This document shows positions 1 through 11,458 of a stretch of 64,000 nucleotides of DNA, in pieces. Numbering within the stretch: position 1 is the first letter of the stretch; each line of letters starts with the position of its first letter. This stretch comes from Streptomyces capillispiralis (lineage in GTDB: Bacteria; Actinomycetota; Actinomycetes; Streptomycetales; Streptomycetaceae). Position numbers and translations under genes: made by a program. The notes under the pieces were generated by a model that saw nothing but the letters and a program-made list of their open reading frames with translations, had not been told where the DNA came from and made no database searches. Location: assembly GCF_007829875.1 (NCBI RefSeq), contig NZ_VIWV01000001.1:2512501-2576500 (forward strand). Reading direction: 5' to 3'.

Positions 1-728
1 CTGCGCATGCCCCGCTCGCGGTCCTCGGTGGCGAACAGGCCCGCGAACCAGTTGCGTTCGACGGCCAGACCGGTGTCGATGTCCGTCTCGAGACCGGTGT
101 CGACCGACTCCTTGGCCGCGCGCAGCGCGATCGCGGGCCCCTGGGCCAGCTTCGCCGCCCACGCGTGCGCCTGCTCGTAGACCTCCCCGGCGGGGACCAC
201 GCGGTCCACCAGGCCGAGCGCCAGCGCCTCGTCGGCCCGGACCTGACGCCCCGTGAAGATGAGGTCCTTGGCCCGGGAGGGGCCGATCAGCCGGGACAGG
301 CGCTGGGTGCCGCCCGCGCCCGGGATGAGGCCGAGCAGGATCTCGGGCTGGCCCAGCTTGGCGTTCTCCCCCGCGATGCGGTAGTCGGCGCAGAGCGCCA
401 GCTCGCAGCCCCCGCCGAGGGCGTAGCCGGTGACGGCGGCGACCACCGGCTTGGGGATGCGGGCCACGGCCGTGAAGGAGTCCTGGAGGGCACGGGCCCG
501 CGCGACCATCGCCGCGTGGTCCATGGCCTGCATCTCCTTGATGTCCGCGCCCGCCGCGAACACCTTCTCCCCGCCGTACAGGACCACGGCGCGCACGTCG
601 TCGCGGCGGGCGGCCTCCTCGGCGAGCTCCTTCAGACGGTCCTGGGTGGCGATGTCCAGCGCGTTCATGGGCGGGCGGTCCAGGCGCAGCGTGCCGACGC
701 CCTCGGCGACTTCGAGATGTACGGTCAT
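1..728 (-). CDS. Enoyl-CoA hydratase/isomerase family protein (3' end cut by window edge)
   Basis: Crotonase-fold enzyme, expected to hydrate 2-trans-enoyl-CoA in fatty acid or related acyl-CoA degradation in the cytoplasm. The start is ATG at 728 and about 242 codons are visible before the left edge, close to the full family length of about 255 aa. Family marks are visible: an early segment reading RLDRPPMNALD, then AAGADIKEM (first oxyanion-hole region), then GYALGGGCELALCADYRIA (second oxyanion hole and catalytic region with the usual Glu), followed by GLIPGAGGTQRLSRLIG. Both catalytic-region glutamates of true hydratases appear present, so hydratase is favoured over isomerase. It lies downstream of an L,D-transpeptidase gene on the same strand, but a strong terminator hairpin separates them, so it is probably its own transcription unit. 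Substrate cannot be told from sequence. Confidence 0.9.
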   Translation of the reverse strand, partial: MTVHLEVAEGVGTLRLDRPPMNALDIATQDRLKELAEEAARRDDVRAVVLYGGEKVFAAGADIKEMQAMDHAAMVARARALQDSFTAVARIPKPVVAAVTGYALGGGCELALCADYRIAGENAKLGQPEILLGLIPGAGGTQRLSRLIGPSRAKDLIFTGRQVRADEALALGLVDRVVPAGEVYEQAHAWAAKLAQGPAIALRAAKESVDTGLETDIDTGLAVERNWFAGLFATEDRERGMR

Positions 729-756
729 GCCAGCAGGTTAACGGGCACTAACGGCG

Positions 757-794
757 TCGGCCCCGGTGCCGTACCTCACACGCACCGGGGCCGA
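757..794 (-). terminator. Terminator hairpin after first L,D-transpeptidase gene
   Basis: Perfect 13-bp inverted repeat (arms 757-769 and 782-794, TCGGCCCCGGTGC and its complement) with a 12-base loop, placed 15 bases past the transpeptidase stop codon and before the hydratase start. There is no long U-tract, which is usual for Streptomyces terminators. Confidence 0.65.
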
Positions 795-808
795 ACGCGT
801 CGCGGGCG

Positions 809-2053
809 CTACGCCTTCCACTTCTCCCAGGACATGTTCCAGCCGTTGAGGCCGTTGTCCGGGGCGATGACGGCGTCGTCGGAGTTCTTGACCTCCACGA
901 CGTCGCCGAGCAGCGAGTTGTCGAAGAACCAGGCGGCCGGTGCCCCCTTGTCCCAGCCGCCGCGCACGTCGCGCAGCCCGACGCAGCCGTGGCTGGCGTT
1001 GCGGTTGCCGAAGGCGTCGCCGCCCCAGTAGTTGCCGTGGATGAAGGTGCCGGAGGTGGACAGGCGCATGGCGTGCGGGACGTCCTTGATGTCGTACTCG
1101 CCGCCGTAGCCGACCGTCTCGCCGTTCATCCGGGTGACCGTCAGCTTCTCGCTGATGACCATCTTGCCGTTCCAGGTCTCGTAGCCGGGCGCGCCGGTGG
1201 TGACCGGGATGGTCTTGACGACCTTGCCGTCCCGCGTGACCTTCATCGTGAGCTTCTTGGCGTCGACGACGGAGACCTGGCTGCGGCCGATGGTGAAGGA
1301 GACGGTCTTGGACTGCTTGCCGTAGACGCCGTCGCGGCCCTCCACGCCGTCGAGGTTGAGGTCGACGGTGACCTTGGTGCCGGCCTTCCAGTACTTCTCC
1401 GGACGGAAGTCGAGGCGGTCGTTGCCGAACCAGTGGCCCTCGACCTCGACGGCCGGCTCGGTGGTGATGCGGATGGCCTTCTCGACGTCCTCGGGGTGTG
1501 TGATGCCCCGGGTGAAGCGCAGCGAGAACGGCATTCCGACGCCGACCTTCGAGCCGTCCTCCGGAGTGAAGCTGCCCACGAAGGTGTTCTTCGGCGTCAG
1601 GGTGGTGAAACCGGAGTCCTCGGCCGCGGTGCGGCCCTCGGAGTCCTTGGCGACCGCGTGCACCGTGTACGCGGTGGAGGCGGCCAGGTGGGTCGACGGC
1701 GTCCAGGAGGCGCCGTCGCCGGATATCTTCCCCTCGATCCTCCCGCCGTCCGGGTCCTTGACGACGACCTCGGTCAGCTTGCCCTTGGCGGCGGTCACCT
1801 TCAGCGCGCCGCTGGTCCGCACGGACTTGGCGCCGTCCTCGGGCGTGATGCCGACCACGGCCTCGGACTGCTTGCTCTGCGCCGCGGTGGAGTCCTTGTC
1901 CTTGCCGTCACCCCGGCCGGACCCCGAGCCGGACTCTCCGCCGCCACAGGCGGTGACCGCCAGCATCACGCCCAGTGCCAGCGCCGCCAGCCTCCTGCCG
2001 CCTCGCCCCCGCGCGCCGACCGGCGTCGCCCCCGATATGGGCCCCACGTTCAC
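809..2053 (-). CDS. Lipoprotein L,D-transpeptidase (YkuD domain, Ig-like domains)
   Basis: Predicted cell-wall enzyme forming 3-3 (L,D) crosslinks in peptidoglycan, anchored outside the membrane. The 414-aa product starts at GTG 2053, with GGGGAG six bases upstream. A lipoprotein signal ends in LAVTAC (Cys36 lipidated), followed by a Gly/Ser/Asp/Lys linker. Two bacterial Ig-like domains follow at roughly residues 65-250, then the YkuD catalytic domain at roughly 250-390. It carries HGNYW and the active-site motif SHGCVGLRDV with nucleophile Cys357. This order (lipobox, two Ig domains, YkuD, short C-terminal cap with WNMSWEKWKA) matches mycobacterial LdtMt2-type enzymes. A second, divergent copy lies immediately upstream on the same strand, sharing the terminal WNM.W..WKA motif. 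A -10-like TACTAT lies at 2144-2149, so each copy probably has its own promoter. Confidence 0.93.
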   Translation of the reverse strand: MNVGPISGATPVGARGRGGRRLAALALGVMLAVTACGGGESGSGSGRGDGKDKDSTAAQSKQSEAVVGITPEDGAKSVRTSGALKVTAAKGKLTEVVVKDPDGGRIEGKISGDGASWTPSTHLAASTAYTVHAVAKDSEGRTAAEDSGFTTLTPKNTFVGSFTPEDGSKVGVGMPFSLRFTRGITHPEDVEKAIRITTEPAVEVEGHWFGNDRLDFRPEKYWKAGTKVTVDLNLDGVEGRDGVYGKQSKTVSFTIGRSQVSVVDAKKLTMKVTRDGKVVKTIPVTTGAPGYETWNGKMVISEKLTVTRMNGETVGYGGEYDIKDVPHAMRLSTSGTFIHGNYWGGDAFGNRNASHGCVGLRDVRGGWDKGAPAAWFFDNSLLGDVVEVKNSDDAVIAPDNGLNGWNMSWEKWKA

Positions 2054-2143
2054 TGTGTTCTCCCCTCGGCGGGTCCGGGCCCCTCACCGAGAACGGCCTG
2101 GCCCGACCCCCGCGCCCCCGCGCGCCCCTCGCGCGCACGGCGC

Positions 2144-2149
2144 ATAGTA
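2144..2149 (-). promoter_or_regulatory. Possible -10 element for first L,D-transpeptidase
   Basis: TACTAT on the minus strand, about 90 bases upstream of the GTG start at 2053, in the 169-base gap between the two transpeptidase genes. No convincing -35 was found at the right spacing, so this is tentative. Confidence 0.3.
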
Positions 2150-2222
2150 ACCACAGGCCAGGGGCGTCGGACGCGATGGGTTTGTCACCGTTCCGTTCCA
2201 ACTTCCCCGGCCCGGCCGGGGG

Positions 2223-3440
2223 TCAGTTCACCGCGGTGCCCGCCTTCCACCGCTTCCAGTTCATGTTCCAGCCGCCGAGGCCGTTGTCGGGGGCGACCGT
2301 CTCGTCCTTGCTGTTGACGACCTCGACGACGTCGCCGATGAGGCTGCGGTCGAAGAACCATCCCGCCGGGGTGTCCGCGCCGCCGCCCTTCACATCGCGC
2401 AGGCCGACGCAGCCGTGGCTGACGTTGCTGCTGCCGAACACCTCCTCGTCGGCCCAGTAGTTGCCGTGCAGGAAGGTGCCGGAGGAGGTCAGGCGGATGG
2501 CGTGCGGGACGTCGGGGATGTCGTACTCGCCGCCGAAGCCGACCGTGCGGCTGTCCATGCGGGTGACCTCGAGCATCTCGGTGATCACCATCTTGCCGTT
2601 GTACGTGGGCGTCTTGCGGGCGCCCGCCGTGACGGGCACGGTGGCCAGCAGGTCCCCGTCCCGCCGCACCCGCATGGTGTGGTCGGCGGCGTCGACCACC
2701 GAGACCTGGCTGCGGCCGACGGTGAAGGTGAAGGTGCGGTGCTGGAGGCCGTAGACGCCGGGGGCCGCCTCGACGTCGCGCAGCCGCAGGTCGACGGTGA
2801 CCCGGGTGCCGGGCTTCCAGTAGTGCTCGGGGCGGAAGTCCAGGCGGGACGCGCCGAACCAGTGCGGGCGGATCTCCACCGCCGGGCGGGCGGTGACGCG
2901 GACCGCGCGTTCGACGGCGGCGCGGTGGACGATCTCCCGGTTGAACTCCAGGGAGACGATCATGCCGGTGCCGACGGTGGAGCGGTCCTCCGGGGCGACG
3001 TAGCCGATGAAGCGTTCCTCCGGGACATGTGTCGTGAAAGTGGTGTGCCGGGCGGACCGCCGGCCCTCGCCGTCCACGGCCACCGCGTCGACGGTGTACT
3101 TCGCGGCCAGCGCGAGCCGCTCGTCGTCCGGCCGCCAGGTCAGACCGTCGCCCGAGATCCGACCCGGAACCGGGGACTCCCGCGCGTCCCGGTCCACGAC
3201 GACCTCCACCGACTCCAGCCGCCCGTCCGGCACCCGCACCCGCAGCCGCGCGTCGGGGCGCACGTCCCTGCTGCCGTCGTCGGGCGCCACGCGGATGGTG
3301 TCCCCGGCGGCCGGGGGCCCGAACGCCCCGCCGACGGTGCCGTCCGCGCACCCGGCGGCTCCGGTCAGCAGTCCTGCCCATGTCACTACGGCGGCCAGCA
3401 CGGCCCTCGCGCGCCGTGCGCGCCCTTGTACGTACCTCAC
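2223..3440 (-). CDS. Second lipoprotein L,D-transpeptidase, paralogue of its neighbour
   Basis: Same architecture as the adjacent gene. A lipoprotein signal ends at LLTGAAGC (Cys31), two Ig-like domains follow, then a YkuD catalytic domain with HGNYW and SHGCVGLRDV (nucleophile Cys344), and a C-terminal WNMNWKRWKAG cap. The open frame extends further upstream, but GTG at 3440 is the only start that puts an export signal at the N-terminus; it gives 405 aa against 414 for the paralogue. No good Shine-Dalgarno precedes it. The role is inferred to be 3-3 crosslinking of peptidoglycan during apical growth or stationary phase. The two copies are about as different as old paralogues, not a recent duplication. 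glgX is divergent, with 181 bases between starts. Confidence 0.92.
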   Translation of the reverse strand: MRYVQGRARRARAVLAAVVTWAGLLTGAAGCADGTVGGAFGPPAAGDTIRVAPDDGSRDVRPDARLRVRVPDGRLESVEVVVDRDARESPVPGRISGDGLTWRPDDERLALAAKYTVDAVAVDGEGRRSARHTTFTTHVPEERFIGYVAPEDRSTVGTGMIVSLEFNREIVHRAAVERAVRVTARPAVEIRPHWFGASRLDFRPEHYWKPGTRVTVDLRLRDVEAAPGVYGLQHRTFTFTVGRSQVSVVDAADHTMRVRRDGDLLATVPVTAGARKTPTYNGKMVITEMLEVTRMDSRTVGFGGEYDIPDVPHAIRLTSSGTFLHGNYWADEEVFGSSNVSHGCVGLRDVKGGGADTPAGWFFDRSLIGDVVEVVNSKDETVAPDNGLGGWNMNWKRWKAGTAVN

Positions 3441-3621
3441 GCGGTGCCCAACGACCGGCCTCGCCTCCGGGAAACGACCATGCCGCCCCCTGGCGGAACG
3501 TGAGTGCGAGGCACGCCCTGGGCAGAACAGTGGGGAGGACGACGCGCCGGGGAGCCGGAACCGGACACCGGGCCCTGCCCCTGTCCGCCGTCGTCCGCCA
3601 CGAGCCGCGGGAGGCTGACAG

Positions 3622-5892
<2,271 letters not shown>

Positions 5893-6052
5893 GCCGGGCG
5901 CGCGGCGCCGTACGGCCCAGCTCCGGGCACGGCGTGTGTGCGCCACCGACGGCGCGGGCGCGGCGCGCGCGCCGGGCGTACGCACAGGTCGTAGGACCGA
6001 CGGCGGACACGGGTCCGGTCGAAACTCGGTGGGAAGTGTCAGTGGCGATCCG

Positions 6053-6058
6053 TACTCT
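6053..6058 (+). promoter_or_regulatory. -10 element for a leaderless ABC transporter operon
   Basis: TACTCT lies 8 bases before the ATG at 6067, with no Shine-Dalgarno between. This fits a transcript that begins at the start codon. The remaining 5893-6052 is very GC-rich with no recognised element. Confidence 0.4.
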
Positions 6059-6066
6059 CGCTGCTG

Positions 6067-7863
6067 ATGCCCACCACACCTGACGCCCCGGAACCCCGCT
6101 CCGCCGTGCGCACGCTGCTGCGCCTGTGGCCCTACGTGCGGCCCGTCCGCGCGCGGCTGTTCACCGCCGCGTTCATCGCGATCGTCGCCTCCTGCATCGG
6201 GCTGGTCATACCGCTCGTACTGAAGTGGATGGTGGACGGTCCGGTCGCCGACCGGGACCCGGCCGGGGTGTGGCTCGGCGCGCTGTACCTGCTGCTGCTC
6301 GGGCTCGCGGAGGCCCTGCTGTTCGGATACCGGCGCTGGCTGGTGGCCCGTCCGCTGTCACGGGTCGAGGCGGAGATGCGGGCGGACCTGTACCGGCACC
6401 TGCAGCGGCTGCCGGTCGCCTTCCACGACCGCTGGCCCTCGGGGCAGTTGCTGTCCCGGGCCACCACCGACCTGATGCTGCTGCGCATGTTCCTCGCCTT
6501 CCCGCTGACCTTCCTGCTGGTCAACGGGGTGACGATCGTCGTCGGCGTGGTCATCATGCTGATCCAGGACTGGACGCTGGGGCTGGTCGTCCTGGTGCCC
6601 GCGGTGCCGGTGCTCCTCACCTGCGTCGTCTTCGAGAAGAAGTACTCGGGCGCGGCGCGGCTGGCGCAGGACCAGGTGGGCGACCTGACGACGGTGGTCG
6701 AGGAGAGCGTGCTCGGCATCCGGATCATCAAGGGCTTCGGCCGGCACCGCAGTCAGGCGCTGGCGTTCCGGGAGCTGTCGGGGAAGCTGCGCGGGACGGA
6801 GCTGCACAAGGCCCGCCTGCTGGCCACGATCCTGGGCGTCATCGTGACGCTGCCGGAGCTGGCGATCGGGGCGGCGCTGGTGCTCGGGGCGGTGCGGGTG
6901 GCGGACGGGTCGCTGTCCGCGGGGACGCTGGTGGCGTTCCTGTCCACGGCGCTGGCACTGCGGTGGCCGGTGGACTCGATCGGGTTCCTGCTGGCGATGA
7001 GCCAGGAGGCGGCGACGGCCACGGAGCGCTACTTCGAGGTGATGGACGCGGAGCCGGAGTCCGGTGCCGAGAAGGCCGGGCCGCGCGGCCCGGCGCCCCG
7101 GAGCGGGGCCGCGGACGGGCTGCGGTTCGAGCACGTCTGCTTCCGCTACCCCGACGCGCCGCCCGGCTCCCCGCCGGTGCTGGACGGCATCGACCTGCAC
7201 ATCCGTCCCGGTGAGTCGCTCGCGCTCGTCGGGGCCACCGGCAGCGGGAAGACCACGCTCACCGCTCTCGTGCCGCGGCTGCACGAGGTGACCTCGGGGC
7301 GGATCACGCTCGACGGGACGGACATCACGGCCATGTCCCGGGAGGAACTGCGCTCCAGGGTCGCCGTCGCCTTCGAGGAGCCCACGCTGTTCTCGGCGAG
7401 CGTCGGGGAGAACGTGCTGATGGGCGGCGGAAACGGCGAGGAGGACCTGGAGCGCGCGCTCGGCGTGGCGCAGGCCGGCTTCGCGCACGCGCTGCCCCAG
7501 GGCGTGGACACCCAGGTCGGCGAGCAGGGGCTGAGCCTCTCCGGCGGGCAGCGGCAGCGTCTCGCGCTGGCCCGGGCCGTCGTCGGCCGGCCCGGCTTCC
7601 TGGTCCTGGACGACCCGCTGTCCGCGCTCGACGTGCACACCGAGGCCGCGGTCGAGGCCGCCCTGCGCCGGGTGCTCGCCGACACCACGGCCCTCATCGT
7701 GGCCCACCGCCCGTCCACCGTGCTGCTGGCGGACCGGGTCGCGCTGCTCTCCGGCGGCCGGATCACCGCGGTCGGCACCCACCACGAACTGCTGCGTACC
7801 CACCCCGAGTACGCCCACCTGATGTCCGGTGACCCGGCGGGGGAACAGGAGGACCAGCGATGA
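6067..7863 (+). CDS. ABC exporter half-transporter, degenerate-site partner (type IV)
   Basis: Membrane exporter subunit with an N-terminal six-helix transmembrane domain (about residues 20-320) fused to a nucleotide-binding domain (about 350-590); 598 aa. The NBD has Walker A GATGSGKTT (Lys395), signature LSGGQRQR, and Walker B VLDDP. The catalytic glutamate is replaced by Asp516, while the H-loop His is kept (IVAHRPST). That Glu-to-Asp change marks the degenerate partner of heterodimeric exporters such as TM287/288 and BmrCD. Its stop overlaps the next gene's start (ATGA), so the two should be made together and pair. The start looks leaderless. Substrate is unknown; multidrug or lipid export is typical for the family. 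Confidence 0.93.
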   Translation: MPTTPDAPEPRSAVRTLLRLWPYVRPVRARLFTAAFIAIVASCIGLVIPLVLKWMVDGPVADRDPAGVWLGALYLLLLGLAEALLFGYRRWLVARPLSRVEAEMRADLYRHLQRLPVAFHDRWPSGQLLSRATTDLMLLRMFLAFPLTFLLVNGVTIVVGVVIMLIQDWTLGLVVLVPAVPVLLTCVVFEKKYSGAARLAQDQVGDLTTVVEESVLGIRIIKGFGRHRSQALAFRELSGKLRGTELHKARLLATILGVIVTLPELAIGAALVLGAVRVADGSLSAGTLVAFLSTALALRWPVDSIGFLLAMSQEAATATERYFEVMDAEPESGAEKAGPRGPAPRSGAADGLRFEHVCFRYPDAPPGSPPVLDGIDLHIRPGESLALVGATGSGKTTLTALVPRLHEVTSGRITLDGTDITAMSREELRSRVAVAFEEPTLFSASVGENVLMGGGNGEEDLERALGVAQAGFAHALPQGVDTQVGEQGLSLSGGQRQRLALARAVVGRPGFLVLDDPLSALDVHTEAAVEAALRRVLADTTALIVAHRPSTVLLADRVALLSGGRITAVGTHHELLRTHPEYAHLMSGDPAGEQEDQR

Positions 7864-9710
7864 CGGCGGCCACCACCGCACCCGCCGAGGACGCGGACGA
7901 CGACCGGACCGCGACGTCCGGTGACCCCTTCGACCGGGACCAGTTGCCCGCTCCCCCGGGTGCCACCGGCGCGCTGCTGCGCTCCCTGCTCGCGCCGATG
8001 CGCGGCCGGGTCGCGGTCACCGCGCTGTTGCTGCTGCTCCAGCAGGCCGCCGTGCAGGCGGGCCCGCTGCTGGTGGCGTACGCCATCGACCGGGCGGTGC
8101 CCGCGTTCCGCGGCGACGACCACGGGCCGCTGATCGCGGTGGCGGTGGGCTACCTGCTGTGCGCGGCCTCGGCCGGGGCGCTGCAGTACGCCTTCGTCAC
8201 CGCCTCCGCCCGGGTCAGCCAGGACGTGCTGCTCGATCTGCGCGGCCGGATCTTCCGCCACGCGCAGGCGCTGAGCGTCGACTTCCACGAGCGGTACACC
8301 TCCGGCCGGCTCATCTCCCGCTCCACCACCGACGTCGAGTCGCTGCGGGAGCTGCTGGAGGAGGGTCTGCAGGAACTGGTGACGGTCATCCTGTCGGCCG
8401 TCTACATCTCGGCGCTGCTGCTCTGGCTGGACCTGGGGCTGGGCGGCGTGGCGGTCGCGTCGTTCGTGCCGCTGTACCTGCTCGTGCGGTCCTACCGGCG
8501 GCGGGCGGCGCGGGTGTACCGCAGGCGGTCCACGACGATCGCCGCGGTGATCGTGAAGTTCGTCGAGACGATGAACGGCATCCGGCCGGTGCGCGCCTTC
8601 CGCCGGGAGGCCGCCAACGACGCCGAGTTCCGGGTGCTGAACCGGCGGCACGAGCGGACCAACGGGGACGCGCTGCTGGAGATGGCCCGCTACGTGGTGG
8701 GCTCGCGGGTCACCGCCAACACCACCGTCGCGCTGATCGTGCTGTGGGGCGCCTACCGGGTCGCGGACGGGACGCTGGCGCTCGGTGTGCTGGCGGCGGC
8801 GGTGCTGTACCTGCGGCGGCTGTACGACCCGATCGACCGGCTGGGCATGTTCCTCAACTCCGCCCAGTCGGCGGCGGCGTCGCTGGAGAAGATCGCCGGG
8901 CTGCTGGCGCAGACCCCCTCGGTGCCCGAGCCGTCGGCGCCCCGCGAGCTGCCGGAGCGGCGCTCCGGGCTCCCCGGCCGCGAGGTGGTCTTCGACGGCG
9001 TCCGTTTCACCTACCGCACCGGCGGCGAGGTGCTGCCCCGCTTCGACCTGACCCTCGACGCCGGACGGACCGTCGCGGTCGTCGGCTCGACCGGTGCCGG
9101 CAAGTCGACGCTGGCCAAGCTGCTGGCCCGGTTCTACGACCCCCGTGACGGCCGGGTGCTGCTCGACGGCGTGGACCTGCGCGACCTGACGGGACGCGAT
9201 CTGCGGCGCGAGGTGGTGATGGTGACGCAGGAGGCGTTCCTGTTCTCCGGCACGGTCGCCGAGAACATCTCGATCGGGCGGCCGGACGCCACCCGTCAGG
9301 AGATCGAGCAGGCGGCGAAGGAGATCGGCGCGCACGACTTCATCGCCGCCCTGCCCGACGGCTACGACACCGACGTACGCAAGCGGGGCGGCCGCATCTC
9401 GGCCGGTCAGCGCCAACTGGTCTCGTTCGCCCGGGCGTTGCTCGCGGACCCGGCGGTCCTCATCCTCGACGAGGCGACCAGCTCGCTGGACGTCCCCGGC
9501 GAGCGGGCGGTGCAGCGGGCGATGGCGACGGTGCTGAAGGGGCGTACGGCGGTGGTGATCGCACACCGGCTGTCGACCGTGGAGATCGCGGACCGGGTGC
9601 TGGTGATGGAGCACGGCCGGATCGTGGAGGACGGCGCTCCGGCCGAACTGATCGCCGGCACGGGCAGGTTCGCCGATCTGCACCGGGCCTGGCGGGACAG
9701 TCTGGCCTAG
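7860..9710 (+). CDS. ABC exporter half-transporter, catalytic partner
   Basis: A 616-aa fusion of a six-helix transmembrane domain and NBD, expected to form a heterodimer with the preceding gene product. Walker A is GSTGAGKST (Lys415), Walker B is [11 protein letters not shown] with catalytic Glu538 intact, and the H-loop is VIAHRLST. The signature is slightly altered (ISAGQRQ for LSGGQ). Thus the consensus ATP site is Walker A/B of this subunit plus LSGGQ of the partner. The other site combines Asp516 of the partner with the ISAGQ of this one. AGGAGGA lies 7 bases before the ATG. An approximately 40-residue acidic, low-complexity N-terminus precedes the first helix. Confidence 0.93.
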   Translation: MTAATTAPAEDADDDRTATSGDPFDRDQLPAPPGATGALLRSLLAPMRGRVAVTALLLLLQQAAVQAGPLLVAYAIDRAVPAFRGDDHGPLIAVAVGYLLCAASAGALQYAFVTASARVSQDVLLDLRGRIFRHAQALSVDFHERYTSGRLISRSTTDVESLRELLEEGLQELVTVILSAVYISALLLWLDLGLGGVAVASFVPLYLLVRSYRRRAARVYRRRSTTIAAVIVKFVETMNGIRPVRAFRREAANDAEFRVLNRRHERTNGDALLEMARYVVGSRVTANTTVALIVLWGAYRVADGTLALGVLAAAVLYLRRLYDPIDRLGMFLNSAQSAAASLEKIAGLLAQTPSVPEPSAPRELPERRSGLPGREVVFDGVRFTYRTGGEVLPRFDLTLDAGRTVAVVGSTGAGKSTLAKLLARFYDPRDGRVLLDGVDLRDLTGRDLRREVVMVTQEAFLFSGTVAENISIGRPDATRQEIEQAAKEIGAHDFIAALPDGYDTDVRKRGGRISAGQRQLVSFARALLADPAVLILDEATSSLDVPGERAVQRAMATVLKGRTAVVIAHRLSTVEIADRVLVMEHGRIVEDGAPAELIAGTGRFADLHRAWRDSLA

Positions 9711-9736
9711 CGTCGGGACCGGACGAGGGGGGACGG

Positions 9737-11458
9737 ATGATCGACGCGTACGAGGATCCCGGCACGCCCGACCACCGGAGCGGGGCCCGCTACCTGTGGT
9801 GGCTGGTCATGCGGCAGCCGGGGCGGTGTGCGGCGGGGGCGGTGTTCGGCAGCGTGTGGATGGTGCTGCTGGCGGCGACGCCGTACGCGATGTCGCGGGC
9901 CGTGGACGACGGGCTGGGGCCGGGGGACATGGGGGCGCTGGCGCTGTGGACCGGCGCCCTGTTCGTCGTGAACGGGTTCAACTCCTGGCTGAGCATCATG
10001 CGGCACCGCACGATGACGCGGGTGCGGATGGACGCCAACTTCCGCACGGTGAAGGTGGTCGTGGGGCAGACGGTGCGGCTGGGGGCCTCGCTGGAGCGGC
10101 GAGCCGGGGCCGGGGAGGTCGTCACCATCGGGGTGGGCGACGTGCAGACGATCGCCGGGGCGCTGACGGCCGTCGGACCCGGGGTGGGGGCGGTCGTGGC
10201 GTACGCGGTGGTGGCCGGGCTGCTGCTGTCGGTGTCACCGCTGCTGGCGGTGGTGGTGCTGCTGGGCGTGCCGGTGATCTGCCTCGTCGTGGGGCCGCTG
10301 GCGGGGTGGTTGCGGACCACGGAGACGGAGTACCGGGAGCGGCAGGGCGTGCTGACGGCGCGGATCGGGGACCTGGCGGGTGGCCTGCGGGTGCTGAGCG
10401 GGCTGGGCGGGAAGAACCTGGTCGCCGACGCGTTCCGCCGGGACTCGGGACGGCTGCGGGAACAGGGGTACCGGGTCGGGGCCGTGACGAGCTGGATGCA
10501 GGCACTGTCCACGGGGCTGCCGACTCTGTTCCTCGCGGGGGTGACCTGGATCGCGGCGCGGCAGGCCGCGCAGGGGCACATCAGCGTGGGCGAGCTGGTG
10601 TCGGTGTACGGCTATGTCGCCGTCCTGGTGTGGCCGGTGATGTTCCTCGTCGAGTGCGGTTACCAGCTGAGCCGGGGTGTGGTGGCCGCCCGGCGGGTGA
10701 CGGCGCTGCTGCGGCTCGAGCCGCCGGCCGACGCCGCCACCGCCGAGCCGCCGGCCGAGCCGTCCGTGCTGGAGGACCCGGAGTCGGGGGTGCGGGTGGC
10801 TCCGGGCCGGCTGACCGCGCTCGTCGCCGCGCGTCCCGCCGACGCGCTCGCCGTGGTCGACCGGCTCGGGCGGTACACGCCCTCGGCGGTCACCTGGGGC
10901 GGGGTCCGGCTGGACGGGATCGCGCTCACGCGGGTGCGGGAGCGGATCCTGGTCGCCGACCCGGAGGCCGATCTGTTCGCCGGTCCGCTCAGGGAGGTGG
11001 TGGCCGGGCGCGGGGACCCCTCCGACGAGGACGTGCGGCGGGCGCTGCGCGCGGCCGCCGCCGACGACATCGTGCAGGGGCTGCCCGAGGGGCTGGACTC
11101 GGTCGTGTCCGCGCAGGGCCGCAGCCTCTCCGGCGGTCAGCGGCAACGGGTGCGGCTGGCGAGGGCGCTGCTGGCCGACCCGGAGGTGCTGCTGGCGGTG
11201 GAGCCCACCTCTGCGCTCGACGCGCACACCGAGGCCACGGTCGCCGACCGGCTGCGCGCGGCCCGGAAGGGACGTACGACGCTGCTGGCCACCACCTCGC
11301 CGCTGGTGCTGGACCGGGTCGACCGGGTGCTCTTCCTGGCCGACGGGAAGGTGGTGGCGAGCGGCGGCCATCGTGAACTGCTCGACAGCGAGCCCGGGTA
11401 CCGGGAGCTGGTGGCCAGGGACGCGGACGAGAGCGCCGCCGAGGAGGTCGTGCGATGA
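9737..11458 (+). CDS. ABC half-transporter with erased Walker A
   Basis: 573 aa: a six-helix transmembrane domain (about residues 20-310) plus a severely degenerate NBD. Where the P-loop should be (residues about 359-370) the sequence reads LTALVAARPADA, so the GxxGxGK(S/T) motif is absent. Walker B has lost its Asp (LLAVEPTSALD, Val488) but keeps Glu489. The signature LSGGQRQR (from Leu464) is perfect. It is therefore unlikely to bind ATP in its own P-loop but can donate a signature to its partner. The stop overlaps the next gene (ATGA), whose NBD has the opposite pattern. A GGGGGGA stretch precedes the ATG. The complementary decay argues for a dedicated heterodimer rather than a pseudogene; reading frame and codon bias are intact. 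Confidence 0.9.
   Translation: MIDAYEDPGTPDHRSGARYLWWLVMRQPGRCAAGAVFGSVWMVLLAATPYAMSRAVDDGLGPGDMGALALWTGALFVVNGFNSWLSIMRHRTMTRVRMDANFRTVKVVVGQTVRLGASLERRAGAGEVVTIGVGDVQTIAGALTAVGPGVGAVVAYAVVAGLLLSVSPLLAVVVLLGVPVICLVVGPLAGWLRTTETEYRERQGVLTARIGDLAGGLRVLSGLGGKNLVADAFRRDSGRLREQGYRVGAVTSWMQALSTGLPTLFLAGVTWIAARQAAQGHISVGELVSVYGYVAVLVWPVMFLVECGYQLSRGVVAARRVTALLRLEPPADAATAEPPAEPSVLEDPESGVRVAPGRLTALVAARPADALAVVDRLGRYTPSAVTWGGVRLDGIALTRVRERILVADPEADLFAGPLREVVAGRGDPSDEDVRRALRAAAADDIVQGLPEGLDSVVSAQGRSLSGGQRQRVRLARALLADPEVLLAVEPTSALDAHTEATVADRLRAARKGRTTLLATTSPLVLDRVDRVLFLADGKVVASGGHRELLDSEPGYRELVARDADESAAEEVVR

Noticed and set aside
9737..11458. Third ABC subunit as a pseudogene
   Set aside because: Reading frame, length, codon bias, LSGGQ and start/stop coupling are intact, and its losses are complementary to the next gene, so a working heterodimer is more likely.
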